Below are positions 34,643 to 43,090 of a stretch of 64,000 nt of DNA, one piece after another; positions within the stretch are counted from its first letter, which is position 1; every line of letters starts with the position of its first letter. Source of the stretch: Mycolicibacterium lutetiense. GTDB lineage: Bacteria > Actinomycetota > Actinomycetes > Mycobacteriales > Mycobacteriaceae. Location of the stretch: contig NZ_JAGIOP010000002.1 in NCBI RefSeq assembly GCF_017876775.1, positions 3,968,001 through 4,032,000 on the forward strand, read 5' to 3'. A program made the position numbers and the translations under genes. The notes below the pieces were generated by a model. It saw only the letters and a list, made by a program, of their open reading frames with translations, was not told the origin of the DNA and did no database searches.

Positions 34643-34664
34643 GGTCCCACCCTAGAACCAGGAC

Positions 34665-34913
34665 CTACCCGTAGCGGCGGCGGAACTTCTCCACCTGCCC
34701 GGCCGAGTCGAGGTGCCGTGCGGTGCCGGTCCAGAACGGATGGGAATCGCTGGTGACGTCGACGGCGATCAGCGGGTAGGTCTGGATCCCGTCCGGGGTC
34801 GGCCACTCGATGGTGCGTTCGCTGGTTGCCGTGGACCGGGTGAGGAATCTGGTGCCGGTAGAGGCGTCCTGGAACACCACGGGGTGGTAGTCGGGATGGA
34901 TTGCGGGCTTCAT
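34665..34913 (-). CDS. rpmE2: 50S ribosomal protein L31 type B, zinc-independent (C-)
   Basis: 82 aa. [16 protein letters not shown] and the C-terminal [14 protein letters not shown] are typical of L31 type B. No cysteine is present, so it does not need zinc and can replace the CxxC form when zinc is scarce. The ATG overlaps the mrf stop by 4 nt, placing it in the Zur-controlled mrf transcript. Confidence 0.95.
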   Translation of the reverse strand: MKPAIHPDYHPVVFQDASTGTRFLTRSTATSERTIEWPTPDGIQTYPLIAVDVTSDSHPFWTGTARHLDSAGQVEKFRRRYG

Positions 34914-36112
34914 TGGGATTCCCCTTCCTGATGGATGTCCTGACGGATTTCCTGATGGACGGACGCGGCGGGTTCGTCAATTCCCGGCTGACAGGGCTCT
35001 TGGTGCCAGTCCCCGAACGGGTCGGGGTAATCGGCCCACAGGTCCGGTCGGGCCAGCTCGTCGTCGGTGAGCAGCGCGCCGCGCAGCGCTTCGATGACCT
35101 CGCCGGGGCGGGCACCGCAGGCCAGGACCGTCAGCGATACGTGACGATCGCCGAACTGGTGATGCCAGTCGATCGCGGCCATCGCCACGCGTTCCGGATC
35201 GGTGTAGGCCAGCTCGGTGGAATCCATTGCCGATAACCACTTTCCGGCGTTGCTGAAGTGCATTCCGCCGCCCGCGGATTCGATCCACATGACGTCGGTC
35301 GGGCGGTTGGCCAGCCAGGCCCGGCCGCGGGTGCGCACCACCCCGTCGAGCAGGAGGTCGACGGCGTCGTGCAGGCGCAGCGGGTGAAACGGCCGCCGCG
35401 CGGCGAATTCGATGATGATGACCTCGTCGTCGGGCGCCAGCGGCGGTTCACCGGCCAGGAGTGGATCGTGCGGGGTGGCCGTGCGCCCGCGCCGGCTGTT
35501 CGGCTCCAGATGCGCCAGGGCGAGCTCGACGCGGTCGGGGCCCACGGTGATGCGGGCGCGGGGCGCGAGCCGGCGCAGCACTGCCAGGGTGGTGGCCTCG
35601 GGCTCGTTGAGCACCAGCATGTCGGCGAACTCGGCCTGACCGACGACCACCTGGGCGACCGTGCGTCCGTCGGGCAGTTCCTCGTCGCCGACAGACTGTT
35701 GCAGCCAGACCGCCGCGTCCAGGCACGCGATCACCGCCTCGATGGTGACGTCGCGAGCGGCAGGCCCGTCGAGGTAACCGGGCCCGACGTGGACCCGGAT
35801 GGTGTTGATCGCCCAGCACACCGGCTCGGCCTCCAGCCAGGGCATCAACTGCACCACGATGCGATCCACGTCGCCGCGCCGGTGTAGGCGCCGCAACAGG
35901 ATCAGCAGGTCGTCGCGGACGGTGCAGGACACGCAACCGTGGGCGAGCTCGAGAGCGAGTTCGGATGTCCCGTTCCGGTCGGCCACGGTCCGCAGCACCA
36001 CGTGGCCGTCAAAGGTATGGCGCACCAGCACGGTTCCGGGCCTGCGGCCCAGTTCGTCCGCTACGCCGTTGCTGTCACCTTGACCGGCGATCAGCACCAC
36101 AGGGGTTCGCAC
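34910..36112 (-). CDS. mrf: CobW/COG0523-like protein, probable mycobacterial ribosome hibernation factor Mrf
   Basis: 400 aa related to CobW/COG0523 GTPases, but the N-terminal P-loop is degenerate ([17 protein letters not shown] lacks GKT). The usual CxCC metal motif reads C-x-x-C in HGCVSCTV. The C-terminal CobW_C domain and a His-rich tail ([14 protein letters not shown]) remain. In M. smegmatis the equivalent zinc-starvation protein Mrf recruits MPY to ribosomes; the location beside C- ribosomal genes and the Zur box supports the same identity. GTG start. Confidence 0.87.
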   Translation of the reverse strand: MRTPVVLIAGQGDSNGVADELGRRPGTVLVRHTFDGHVVLRTVADRNGTSELALELAHGCVSCTVRDDLLILLRRLHRRGDVDRIVVQLMPWLEAEPVCWAINTIRVHVGPGYLDGPAARDVTIEAVIACLDAAVWLQQSVGDEELPDGRTVAQVVVGQAEFADMLVLNEPEATTLAVLRRLAPRARITVGPDRVELALAHLEPNSRRGRTATPHDPLLAGEPPLAPDDEVIIIEFAARRPFHPLRLHDAVDLLLDGVVRTRGRAWLANRPTDVMWIESAGGGMHFSNAGKWLSAMDSTELAYTDPERVAMAAIDWHHQFGDRHVSLTVLACGARPGEVIEALRGALLTDDELARPDLWADYPDPFGDWHQEPCQPGIDEPAASVHQEIRQDIHQEGESQ

Positions 36113-36137
36113 CGCACCTCCCGAGAAAGTTGTTATT

Positions 36138-36156
36138 GAAAATGATTATCATTATC
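36138..36156. promoter_or_regulatory. Zur box, divergent control of mrf-rpmE2 and rpmB2 operons
   Basis: GAAAATGATTATCATTATC is a near-perfect palindrome centred on AATGATTATCATT and fits the mycobacterial Zur operator. It lies 25 nt from the mrf start and 28 nt from the rpmB2 start, so one site can repress both directions when zinc is sufficient. Confidence 0.88.
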
Positions 36157-36184
36157 GTAAGGCTACCCCATTCGAAGGAGACCG

Positions 36185-36421
36185 ATGTCTGCCCACTGCC
36201 AAGTCACCGGGCGCTCGCCCGGGTTCGGCAACACGGTGTCGCACTCGCACAAGCGCAGTCGTCGCCGCTGGAACCCCAACATCCAGACCAAGACCTACTA
36301 CCTGGCAGGCGAGGGTCGCCGGGTCCGGCTTCGGGTCAGCGCCAAGGGAATCAAGGTGATCGACCGTGACGGCATCGAGGCCGTGGTGGCCCGGCTGCGT
36401 AGCGCAGGGGAGAAGATCTGA
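36185..36421 (+). CDS. rpmB2: 50S ribosomal protein L28, zinc-independent paralogue
   Basis: 78 aa. [20 protein letters not shown] is the L28 core. Only one Cys remains (AHCQVTGR), so no CxxC zinc knuckle can form. ATG 36185 follows GAAGGAGA. It leads the Zur-controlled four-gene operon of alternative ribosomal proteins. Confidence 0.95.
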   Translation: MSAHCQVTGRSPGFGNTVSHSHKRSRRRWNPNIQTKTYYLAGEGRRVRLRVSAKGIKVIDRDGIEAVVARLRSAGEKI

Positions 36422-36585
36422 TGGCCAGCACCGATATCCGGCCCATCGTGAAGCTGAAGTCGACCGCGGGCACCGGGTACACGTACGTCACCCGCAAGAA
36501 CCGCCGCAACGACCCGGACCGGATCGTGCTGCGCAAGTACGACCCGGTCACCCGTCGTCACGTCGAATTCCGTGAGGAGCGCTGA
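36421..36585 (+). CDS. rpmG2: 50S ribosomal protein L33, zinc-independent paralogue
   Basis: 54 aa: starts [20 protein letters not shown] and ends [10 protein letters not shown]. No Cys, so it is the C- form replacing zinc-binding L33. The start and stop overlap the neighbouring genes by one base each (TGATG). Confidence 0.94.
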   Translation: MASTDIRPIVKLKSTAGTGYTYVTRKNRRNDPDRIVLRKYDPVTRRHVEFREER

Positions 36586-36890
36586 TGGCCAAGCGATCCA
36601 AGATCGTCAAGAACGAGCAGCGCCGGAAACTCGTGGAGCGCTATGCGGAACGACGGGCCGAGCTCAAAGAGGCCATCCGCAATCCGGCCGGCACGCGTGA
36701 GGAGAAAGCCGCAGCGGTCACGGCGCTGCAGCGGCTGCCGCGTGATTCCAGCCCGGTGCGGCTGCGCAATCGAGACGCGGTCGACGGCCGGCCGCGTGGC
36801 CATCTGCGGAAGTTCGGGCTGTCGCGGGTCCGCGTCCGCGAAATGGCGCACCGCGGTGAACTGCCGGGCGTGCGGAAGTCGAGTTGGTGA
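36585..36890 (+). CDS. rpsN2: 30S ribosomal protein S14, zinc-independent paralogue
   Basis: 101 aa, the long S14 form. [20 protein letters not shown] is the typical C-terminus. There is no CxxC pair, unlike the short zinc-binding S14. Overlaps its neighbours by one base; part of the Zur operon. Confidence 0.95.
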   Translation: MAKRSKIVKNEQRRKLVERYAERRAELKEAIRNPAGTREEKAAAVTALQRLPRDSSPVRLRNRDAVDGRPRGHLRKFGLSRVRVREMAHRGELPGVRKSSW

Positions 36891-37153
36891 TGGCGGCGAA
36901 CTCCCGGAAGAACACCAGGAAGCGCCCTCCGGCCACCGATGTCAAGAAGCCCAGGCGCAATCAGCTGAAGGCCCTCGGCGTGACCGAGGTCGACTACAAG
37001 GATGTCCATCTGCTGCGCACCTTCATCAGTGAGCGGGGCAAGATCCGGTCCCGGCGCATCACCGGGCTCACTCCGCAACAACAGCGCCAGGTCGCCACGG
37101 CGATCAAGAACGCCAGGGAGATGGCGCTGCTGCCGGTGGTCGGCCCGGCTTGA
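36890..37153 (+). CDS. rpsR2: 30S ribosomal protein S18, zinc-independent paralogue
   Basis: 87 aa. [19 protein letters not shown] and [19 protein letters not shown] are S18 motifs. No cysteine. ATG 36890 overlaps the rpsN2 stop. It is the last gene of the Zur operon; the B12 riboswitch starts about 20 nt after its stop. Confidence 0.95.
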   Translation: MAANSRKNTRKRPPATDVKKPRRNQLKALGVTEVDYKDVHLLRTFISERGKIRSRRITGLTPQQQRQVATAIKNAREMALLPVVGPA

Positions 37154-37173
37154 CCTACCATTCGAGGCGATAG

Positions 37174-37282
37174 GGCGACTGCGGATCGTGGAAGCCGGTG
37201 TGAATCCGGCGCGGTCCCGCCACTGTGATCGATCGACCAGCATCCGTTGGCCGTCGAGAGCCAGACAAACACCGCAGTCGCC
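37174..37282 (+). promoter_or_regulatory. Cobalamin riboswitch upstream of btuFCD
   Basis: The conserved core GGAAGCCGGTGTGAATCC, then GCCACTGTGA and GAGAGCCAGAC, is a classical B12 riboswitch. GGCGACTGCGG (37174-37184) pairs perfectly over 11 bp with CCGCAGTCGCC (37272-37282) to form the closing stem. It ends 48 nt before the btuF ATG and is expected to turn off cobalamin import when the ligand is abundant. Confidence 0.95.
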
Positions 37283-37330
37283 ACCTCGCACGTACTGGGG
37301 CGGATCTCCCCGGAGAGGACGGGTACGCCC

Positions 37331-38302
37331 ATGGGTGCTCGTTGGCTGATCACCGGACTGGTGTCGGCGCTACTGGTATCGGGGTGCGCCTCGACCGCAG
37401 CGCCTGAGACTGCGGGCAACGCTCCGCCGGGATTCCCGGTCACTGTCGACAATTGCGGTGTCAGCACCACCTATGGCCGACCGCCGGCCCGTGCGGTCGC
37501 ACTCAACCAGCATGCGATCGAGACGCTGCTGGCGCTGGGCCTGCAGGATTCCATGGTCGGCACGTCGTTCCTCGACGACCGGATCCTGCCCGAATATCAG
37601 GCCGCCTACGACAGCGTTCCGGTACTGGCCAAGGAGTACCCGTCCTACGAGTCGCTGCTGGCTGTCGAACCCGATTTCGTCTACGGCGGCTGGGACAGTG
37701 CGTTCGACGAGAAGGAGGGTCGCGCCCGGCAACGGCTGACCGACGCCGGGGTGAATACCTACCTCAATATCGAGGACTGCCGGTCCGGGCCCGTCGCCAT
37801 GTCCACCGTGGACGACGAAATCCGCAGTATCGGAAAGATCTTCGGTGTCACCGACCGGGCCGAGCGGCAGATCCAGACGCTGCACGACGAGCTGGCGCAG
37901 TCCGCGGCGAAGGTGCGTGACGTCCAGCCGGCGCGGGTCGCGGTCTATGACAGCGGTGAGGCGACGGTGTTCACCTCGGGCGGCAAGGGCATCGGCAACC
38001 TGATGATCGAGGCGGCCGGCGGCGTCAACGTGTTCGCCGACGTGCCCAAGGTGTGGGGCGACGTATCGTTCGAGCAGTTCGCCGAGCGGGCGCCCGAGGT
38101 CATCGTGATCTACGACTACGGCGATCAGCCGGTTGCCGACAAGAAACGCTTTCTGACCGAACATCCGCTGCTGCAACATGTTCCGGCGGTTGCTCAGCAG
38201 CGGTTCGCGGTGCTCCCGTTGTCTTCGGTGGTGGTCGGGGTGCGGGTGGGCCGCGCGGTGCAGGCCCTGGCCCGACAGCTGCACCCGGACCGATTTTCGT
38301 GA
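37331..38302 (+). CDS. btuF: Cobalamin ABC transporter substrate-binding lipoprotein
   Basis: 323 aa with lipobox LVSGCAS. It is a type III periplasmic-binding-fold protein (KPEYPSYE-like region EYPSYESLLAVEPDFVYGG; SSVVVGVRVGRAVQALA at the C-terminus). ATG 37331 is chosen; longer readings would begin inside the riboswitch. The riboswitch and downstream permease/ATPase define it as the B12-uptake receptor rather than a siderophore one, although the families are similar. Confidence 0.9.
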   Translation: MGARWLITGLVSALLVSGCASTAAPETAGNAPPGFPVTVDNCGVSTTYGRPPARAVALNQHAIETLLALGLQDSMVGTSFLDDRILPEYQAAYDSVPVLAKEYPSYESLLAVEPDFVYGGWDSAFDEKEGRARQRLTDAGVNTYLNIEDCRSGPVAMSTVDDEIRSIGKIFGVTDRAERQIQTLHDELAQSAAKVRDVQPARVAVYDSGEATVFTSGGKGIGNLMIEAAGGVNVFADVPKVWGDVSFEQFAERAPEVIVIYDYGDQPVADKKRFLTEHPLLQHVPAVAQQRFAVLPLSSVVVGVRVGRAVQALARQLHPDRFS

Positions 38303-39318
38303 TTCCCTACCGGCTGGTCCTCGCCGGGCTTGCCGCGCTGTTGCTGACGGCGATGACTGCCGGCGTTGCCGTCGGTTCGGTGTCCATCGCGCCGGGACAG
38401 GTGTGGGCCATCGTGGTGCACGCCGTCCATCCGGGCCTCGTCGAGCAGAGTTGGCCTGCGGTAAGGGAATCCATCGTGCTCGACGCCCGGCTGCCCCGGG
38501 TCGTGCTGGCGGCGGTGGTCGGGGCAGGGCTGGCAGCGTGCGGCATGGCGCTGCAGGCCGTGGTGCGTAATCCGCTCGCCGATCCCATGCTGCTGGGCGT
38601 CTCCTCGGGAGCCTCGGTCGGCGCCGTCGCCATGCTGGTGTTCGGCGCCGGGGTGCTACCTGCACTGACCTTGCCGTTGGCAGCTTTCCTCGGAGCCTTC
38701 CTCGCGCTCGTCGCGGTCTACTTTCTGGCCCGCTCGGGCGGGCGGATGACGACCGTACGGCTGGTTCTGGCCGGCGTGGCGGTGGCCGAGGTGCTGTCCG
38801 CGCTGGCAAGTCTGATGATCGTGACCTCTGACGATCCGCACAAGGCGCAGTCGGCTGTGCGGTGGATGCTCGGGGGCCTGGGTGGCACCACCTGGCGCAT
38901 GGTCTGGGTGCCCGCGTTGGCGGTGGTCCTCGGCGTGATCGTGCTGCTGGCCGTCACCCGATCGCTGAATCTGCTCTACACCGGTGAGGAGGCGGCCGCC
39001 TCGCTCGGGCTCGATGTACACCGGTTCAGGGCGGGAATGTTTCTCGTCGTGGCGCTCATGGTCGGAACCATGGTCGCGGTCAGCGGGACGATCGGGTTTG
39101 TCGGGCTGGTCATGCCGCATGTGACGCGTCTGTTGGTCGGTGCCGACCATCGCCGGGCACTGCCGGCCGCCGCACTGCTGGGGGCGGCATTTTTGGTGCT
39201 GTGCGACATCGTGGCCAGGACCGTGGCCGCGCCGGAGGAACTGCCCGTCGGGATCCTGACCGCACTCGTCGGCGGGCCGTTCTTCCTGTGGCTGATGCGA
39301 CGAAAGGCCCGGGTGTGA
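38299..39318 (+). CDS. btuC: Cobalamin ABC transporter permease
   Basis: 339 aa, FecCD/BtuC family with about ten TM helices. GMALQAVVRNPLADPMLLGV and GTIGFVGLVMPHVTRLLVG (the EAA-like coupling region) are hallmark segments. GTG 38299 overlaps the btuF stop by 4 nt. Confidence 0.92.
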   Translation: MIPYRLVLAGLAALLLTAMTAGVAVGSVSIAPGQVWAIVVHAVHPGLVEQSWPAVRESIVLDARLPRVVLAAVVGAGLAACGMALQAVVRNPLADPMLLGVSSGASVGAVAMLVFGAGVLPALTLPLAAFLGAFLALVAVYFLARSGGRMTTVRLVLAGVAVAEVLSALASLMIVTSDDPHKAQSAVRWMLGGLGGTTWRMVWVPALAVVLGVIVLLAVTRSLNLLYTGEEAAASLGLDVHRFRAGMFLVVALMVGTMVAVSGTIGFVGLVMPHVTRLLVGADHRRALPAAALLGAAFLVLCDIVARTVAAPEELPVGILTALVGGPFFLWLMRRKARV

Positions 39319-40094
39319 CGGCAGGCGTGGAGTTCGAGGCGGTTTCGGTGTCGGTGCGCGGCAGACCGTTGATCGCCGACGTCTCGTTGTCGGTCGCCCC
39401 CGGTGAGATGCTGGCCGTGGTGGGTCCCAACGGGGCTGGCAAGACGACGCTGCTGCGGACGTTGTACCGGGCCCTGCGGCCGAGCGCGGGACGGGTGCTG
39501 GTTGACGGCGCCGACGTCTGGATGCTGCCCGGCAAATTGGCCGCGCGACGCGTCGCGGCGGTATTGCAGGAAGCCGCAGGCGATTTCGAGCTCACCGTGT
39601 TCGACATGGTGGCGATGGGGCGCACACCGTACAAGCGATCGTTCGACTCCGACAGCCGTGAGGACCGCGAAATCATCGGCAGCGCGTTGGCCGCGCTGGA
39701 TATTGCGGACCTGAGCGGGGCCGGCTACGGCCGGCTGTCCGGAGGACAGAAGCAACGCGTGCTCATCGCTCGCGCGCTGGCCCAACGCACCGAGGTCATC
39801 GTGCTCGACGAGCCCACGAACCACCTCGATCTGCGCCACCAGCACGAGGCCCTGGGCCTGCTGCGGGAGTCCGGTGCGACGGTGGTCGCCGCCCTGCACG
39901 ACCTGAATCTCGCTGCGGCATATTGCGATCGGATCTGTGTGCTTGACGGCGGAGAACTGGTTACCGTCGGAACCCCCGTGGAGGTCCTCACCGTGGATCT
40001 ACTTGCCGACGTATACGGGGTCGCAGCCCGGATCGCTGTCGATGCCGGAAGGCCTCAGATCACCGTCGTGCCCAAGACGGTGGCGACGTGGTGA
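39315..40094 (+). CDS. btuD: Cobalamin ABC transporter ATP-binding protein
   Basis: 259 aa. Walker A GPNGAGKTT, signature LSGGQKQR, Walker B VIVLDEPTNHLD and switch His (ALHDLNLAA) are complete. It powers BtuC-driven import. The GTG overlaps the btuC stop by 4 nt. Confidence 0.93.
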   Translation: MTAGVEFEAVSVSVRGRPLIADVSLSVAPGEMLAVVGPNGAGKTTLLRTLYRALRPSAGRVLVDGADVWMLPGKLAARRVAAVLQEAAGDFELTVFDMVAMGRTPYKRSFDSDSREDREIIGSALAALDIADLSGAGYGRLSGGQKQRVLIARALAQRTEVIVLDEPTNHLDLRHQHEALGLLRESGATVVAALHDLNLAAAYCDRICVLDGGELVTVGTPVEVLTVDLLADVYGVAARIAVDAGRPQITVVPKTVATW

Positions 40095-40744
40095 ACATCG
40101 GCACCCAGCTCGGCGAGATCGCCTCGCTCGGCGGGTTCTTCGCCATCACCGTCGGCGGGGATCCGGCCGGCTGGGTTCCGGTGCGACGCTGTTATGACGA
40201 CGGCTGCGCCGACCTCGTCGCCAAGACCACCGCCGGGTATCGCACGACGGACCTTCGTATCGGTGCCTCCCTGGTTCAGTTCAGCCACGCGTCACGCTTG
40301 TGGTCACCGCTGCTGGGGTGTGCGCTGCAGTACGGGGTGCTGCCCGGGCTGGCCGATCTGCAGCGCCGCGGCACCAGTACCGAACTCCGGTTGCCGGAGC
40401 CGCTGGGCGAACCTGTCGACGCCGGTACGGAGATGGTGCGGCAGCTGTATCGATCGGTGATCGTCGACCACCTCGAGCCGCTGGCCGCCGGGCTTCGGGT
40501 CAAGATGGCGCCGCGGCTGCTCTACGGCAATGCCGCGGCGGCGTTGGTCGCGGCGGCGGCTCAGCTGGCCCGGGCCCGACCGGAACTGCACTACGACGTC
40601 CTGGACGTCACCGAATCACTGTTGGCCACCGGCGAATTGGTGGGGACGGGCCACCTGACGGGGTTGACGTTCCGCCGCCGCAGTTGTTGCCTCTACTACC
40701 GGGTGCCCGGCGGATCGAACTGCGGAGATTGCGCGCTCAACTGA
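40091..40744 (+). CDS. FhuF-like [2Fe-2S] protein of the B12-uptake operon
   Basis: 217 aa. The C-terminus reads [19 protein letters not shown], i.e. C-C-x10-C-x2-C, the [2Fe-2S] motif of FhuF ferric-siderophore reductases. The rest is an IucA/FhuF-type helical fold. It overlaps btuD by 4 nt (GTG 40091; GTG 40088 is possible), placing it under the cobalamin riboswitch. FhuF proteins reduce ferric siderophores; here reduction of imported cob(III)alamin is an attractive but untested role. Its 3' end overlaps convergent pxpA by 8 nt. Confidence 0.82.
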   Translation: MNIGTQLGEIASLGGFFAITVGGDPAGWVPVRRCYDDGCADLVAKTTAGYRTTDLRIGASLVQFSHASRLWSPLLGCALQYGVLPGLADLQRRGTSTELRLPEPLGEPVDAGTEMVRQLYRSVIVDHLEPLAAGLRVKMAPRLLYGNAAAALVAAAAQLARARPELHYDVLDVTESLLATGELVGTGHLTGLTFRRRSCCLYYRVPGGSNCGDCALN

Positions 40745-41498
40745 ACGCGGCCAGGGTGATCCCGACTTCGGTCAGGCGCTCACGCACCGCCGTGGCGATC
40801 TGCACCGCACCCGGGGAATCACCGTGTACGCAGACGGAATCCACTGTCACCTCGATGGCCGAGCCGTCCAACGCGGTGACCTGGCCGGCGGTGACCATCC
40901 GCGCCACCCGCTCGGCGATCTCCGCGGGATCGTGCAGCACCGCGCCAGGTTCGCGCCGCGACACCAAGGTGCCGTCGGGTTGGTAGGCGCGGTCGGCGAA
41001 CGCCTCGGCGACGGTGCGCAGCCCGCGTTGCTCGGCCTCCTCGAAGAACACCGAATCGGACAGGCCCAGCACTGGCAGGCCGGTGTCGACGGCCGCTACC
41101 GCGGCCGCCACCGCGGCGGCCTGGTCCCGGTGGCTGACGATCGTGTTGTACAGCGCACCATGGGGTTTCACGTAGGTCACAGTTGTTCCGGCGGCATGGG
41201 CGATGCCCTGCAGCGCGCCGATCTGGTAGATCACGTCGGCGGTCAGGTCCTCGGGCGTGACGTCGATGAAGCGTCTGCCGAATCCGGCCAGGTCCCGGTA
41301 GCTGACCTGGGCGCCGACGCGTACACCGCGGTCCGCGGCCGCGCGGCAGGTGCGCAGCAACAGCGCCGGATCCCCGGCATGGAAACCGCAGGCCACGTTG
41401 GCACTGGTGACCAGGTCGAGCATGGCCTCGTCGTCACCGAGTTTCCACGCGCCGAAGCTCTCGCCGAGATCGGCGTTGAGGTCGACGGATGCAGCCAC
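40737..41498 (-). CDS. pxpA: 5-oxoprolinase subunit A (LamB/YcsF family)
   Basis: 253 aa. [32 protein letters not shown] and [10 protein letters not shown] are the family's signature motifs. PxpA normally works with PxpB and PxpC to hydrolyse pyroglutamate, but no pxpBC is adjacent. It is 9 nt downstream of bluB, so the two are probably cotranscribed. Confidence 0.9.
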   Translation of the reverse strand: MAASVDLNADLGESFGAWKLGDDEAMLDLVTSANVACGFHAGDPALLLRTCRAAADRGVRVGAQVSYRDLAGFGRRFIDVTPEDLTADVIYQIGALQGIAHAAGTTVTYVKPHGALYNTIVSHRDQAAAVAAAVAAVDTGLPVLGLSDSVFFEEAEQRGLRTVAEAFADRAYQPDGTLVSRREPGAVLHDPAEIAERVARMVTAGQVTALDGSAIEVTVDSVCVHGDSPGAVQIATAVRERLTEVGITLAAFS

Positions 41499-41507
41499 CC
41501 GACCAGC

Positions 41508-42167
41508 CTAGGACGACGTCGGGTCCGGCCAGCCGTTCTCCGACACGAATTCGGGCAGCGGGCGTGCGGTGGTCCAGTGCTCGATCTCCAGCACCGGCCG
41601 GTCCGGGAACTCGGGCACCGGGCCGAGGCACAGGATCGCCACGGGTTCGGCGTCGGCGGGCATGCCCATCAACCGGGCCAGGGGCAGGGGTTTGAAGATC
41701 GACACCCAGCCCATGCCGAGGCCCTCGGCGCGGGCGGCCAGCCACATGTTCTGGATCGCGCAGGACACCGAGGCCAGGTCCATCTGGGGCAGGGTGCGGC
41801 GGCCGAAGATGTGCCGGTCGCGGTTCTCGCCGAGGGCAACCACGAACAGCTCGGCGCAATCGAGGATTCCCTCGACCTTCAGGGCCAGGAATTCATCGCC
41901 ACGGACGCCGAGCGCGTCGGCGGTGTGGATGCGTTCCTCGTCGACGAGGGCGTGGATCTTGCCGCGCAGCGCGTCGTCGGTGATGCGGATGAACCGCCAC
42001 GGCTGCATGAGGCCGACGCTCGGTGCCGCGTGTGCGGCGTGCAGCAGGCGGCTGAGGACCTCGGGCGCCACCGTGCTGCCGGGGACGAACCGGCGCATAT
42101 CCCGGCGTTCGGCGATGGCCCGGTAGACGGCGCGACGCTCGTCGGGGCTGAAGGCGTGCTCAGACAC
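41508..42167 (-). CDS. bluB: 5,6-dimethylbenzimidazole synthase BluB
   Basis: 219 aa flavin-destructase of the nitroreductase fold. RRDMRRFVPG, PSVGLMQPWRFIRI and GLGMGWVSIF are typical of BluB rather than generic nitroreductases. It makes DMB, the lower ligand of cobalamin, from FMNH2 and O2. It lies on the opposite strand near the B12-uptake operon, with pxpA downstream. No riboswitch was seen in its 64-nt upstream region. Confidence 0.9.
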   Translation of the reverse strand: MSEHAFSPDERRAVYRAIAERRDMRRFVPGSTVAPEVLSRLLHAAHAAPSVGLMQPWRFIRITDDALRGKIHALVDEERIHTADALGVRGDEFLALKVEGILDCAELFVVALGENRDRHIFGRRTLPQMDLASVSCAIQNMWLAARAEGLGMGWVSIFKPLPLARLMGMPADAEPVAILCLGPVPEFPDRPVLEIEHWTTARPLPEFVSENGWPDPTSS

Positions 42168-42231
42168 GAGTGGAGCTTATGGGCTGGGCGATTCTGCGAC
42201 CGAACCCCGTCGTGATGTCGAGAATGTTCCG

Positions 42232-43041
42232 ATGACGGACGCTACGGGGGACGGCGGCTACTTTGCGGCCGACTACGAGACGGACGAAGAGCTGGCGCGG
42301 CTGCGGGTGCTCGAGTCGCTGTGCGATCCGTGGACGATCCGCTTCCTCGAAACGGTGGGGGTGGCCCCCGGTTGGTCCTGCCTGGAGGTCGGCGCGGGGG
42401 CGGGATCGGTGGCGCGTTGGCTGGCCGATCGCGTGGGTCCGTCCGGGCATGTCGTCGCTGCGGATCTGGATCCGCGTTTCCTCGACGACCTACCGGCATT
42501 GGGAGTCGAAGTTCGGCGCCTTGATATCACGGTCGACGAAATCGAGTCGGGCCGTTTTGATTTGGTGCACAGCCGGGCGTTGGTGCTGCACCTGGCCGAC
42601 CCGGTCGGGGCGCTGCGGCGCATGGTTGCGGCGCTGCGGCCGGGAGGTCGGCTCGCAGTCGAGGAACCGGACTACAGCACCACGGCGCCTGTCGACCGGA
42701 GCCATCCGCTGGCCGCGGGGTACGCGGAGTACTTGAACGCCCGCACACAGTTCCTCGCCGAGGCGAACGTGATGAACCTGCACTACGGCTCAATGCTGCC
42801 GGTGCACGTCGAACAACTCGGACTCACCGGTGTCGTCAACGAGGGCCGGTTGACCGTGGAGCGCGGTGGCAGTCCGCAGGCACTTCTCCTGATGCAGAGC
42901 TTCCAACAGGTCGACGACCTGATGGTGGTCGCCGGGGTGCTCCCCGAATCGGCGGTGGCCGCGGCCTGGGCCGCCCTGCAGGATCCGACTTTCGCGTACC
43001 GCTCCGCGACGATGCACAAAGTCTGGGGGCGTCGGCCATAG
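42232..43041 (+). CDS. Class I SAM-dependent methyltransferase
   Basis: 269 aa. The SAM-binding motif I is CLEVGAGAGSVARWLAD, with VVAADLDPRFLDDL (motif II acidic residue) and the post-motif LRPGGRLAVEEPDYS. Substrate is unknown. It is divergent from bluB; whether it acts on a corrinoid is not indicated by sequence. Confidence 0.87.
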   Translation: MTDATGDGGYFAADYETDEELARLRVLESLCDPWTIRFLETVGVAPGWSCLEVGAGAGSVARWLADRVGPSGHVVAADLDPRFLDDLPALGVEVRRLDITVDEIESGRFDLVHSRALVLHLADPVGALRRMVAALRPGGRLAVEEPDYSTTAPVDRSHPLAAGYAEYLNARTQFLAEANVMNLHYGSMLPVHVEQLGLTGVVNEGRLTVERGGSPQALLLMQSFQQVDDLMVVAGVLPESAVAAAWAALQDPTFAYRSATMHKVWGRRP

Positions 43042-43064
43042 GACCCCGATGTGCAGGCGCTAAT

Positions 43065-43083
43065 GAAAACGGTTATCGTTACT
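43065..43083. promoter_or_regulatory. Zur-type box upstream of znuACB
   Basis: GAAAACGGTTATCGTTACT aligns with the Zur box at 36138: AACGGTTATCGTT against AATGATTATCATT, with three differences (T/C, A/G, A/G). It ends 7 nt before the znuA GTG, placing it over the promoter. Confidence 0.8.
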
Positions 43084-43090
43084 GGGTGAT

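Noticed and set aside
37247..37330. Longer N-terminus for btuF
   Set aside because: These codons lie in the riboswitch and its expression platform, and the lipoprotein signal starts at ATG 37331.
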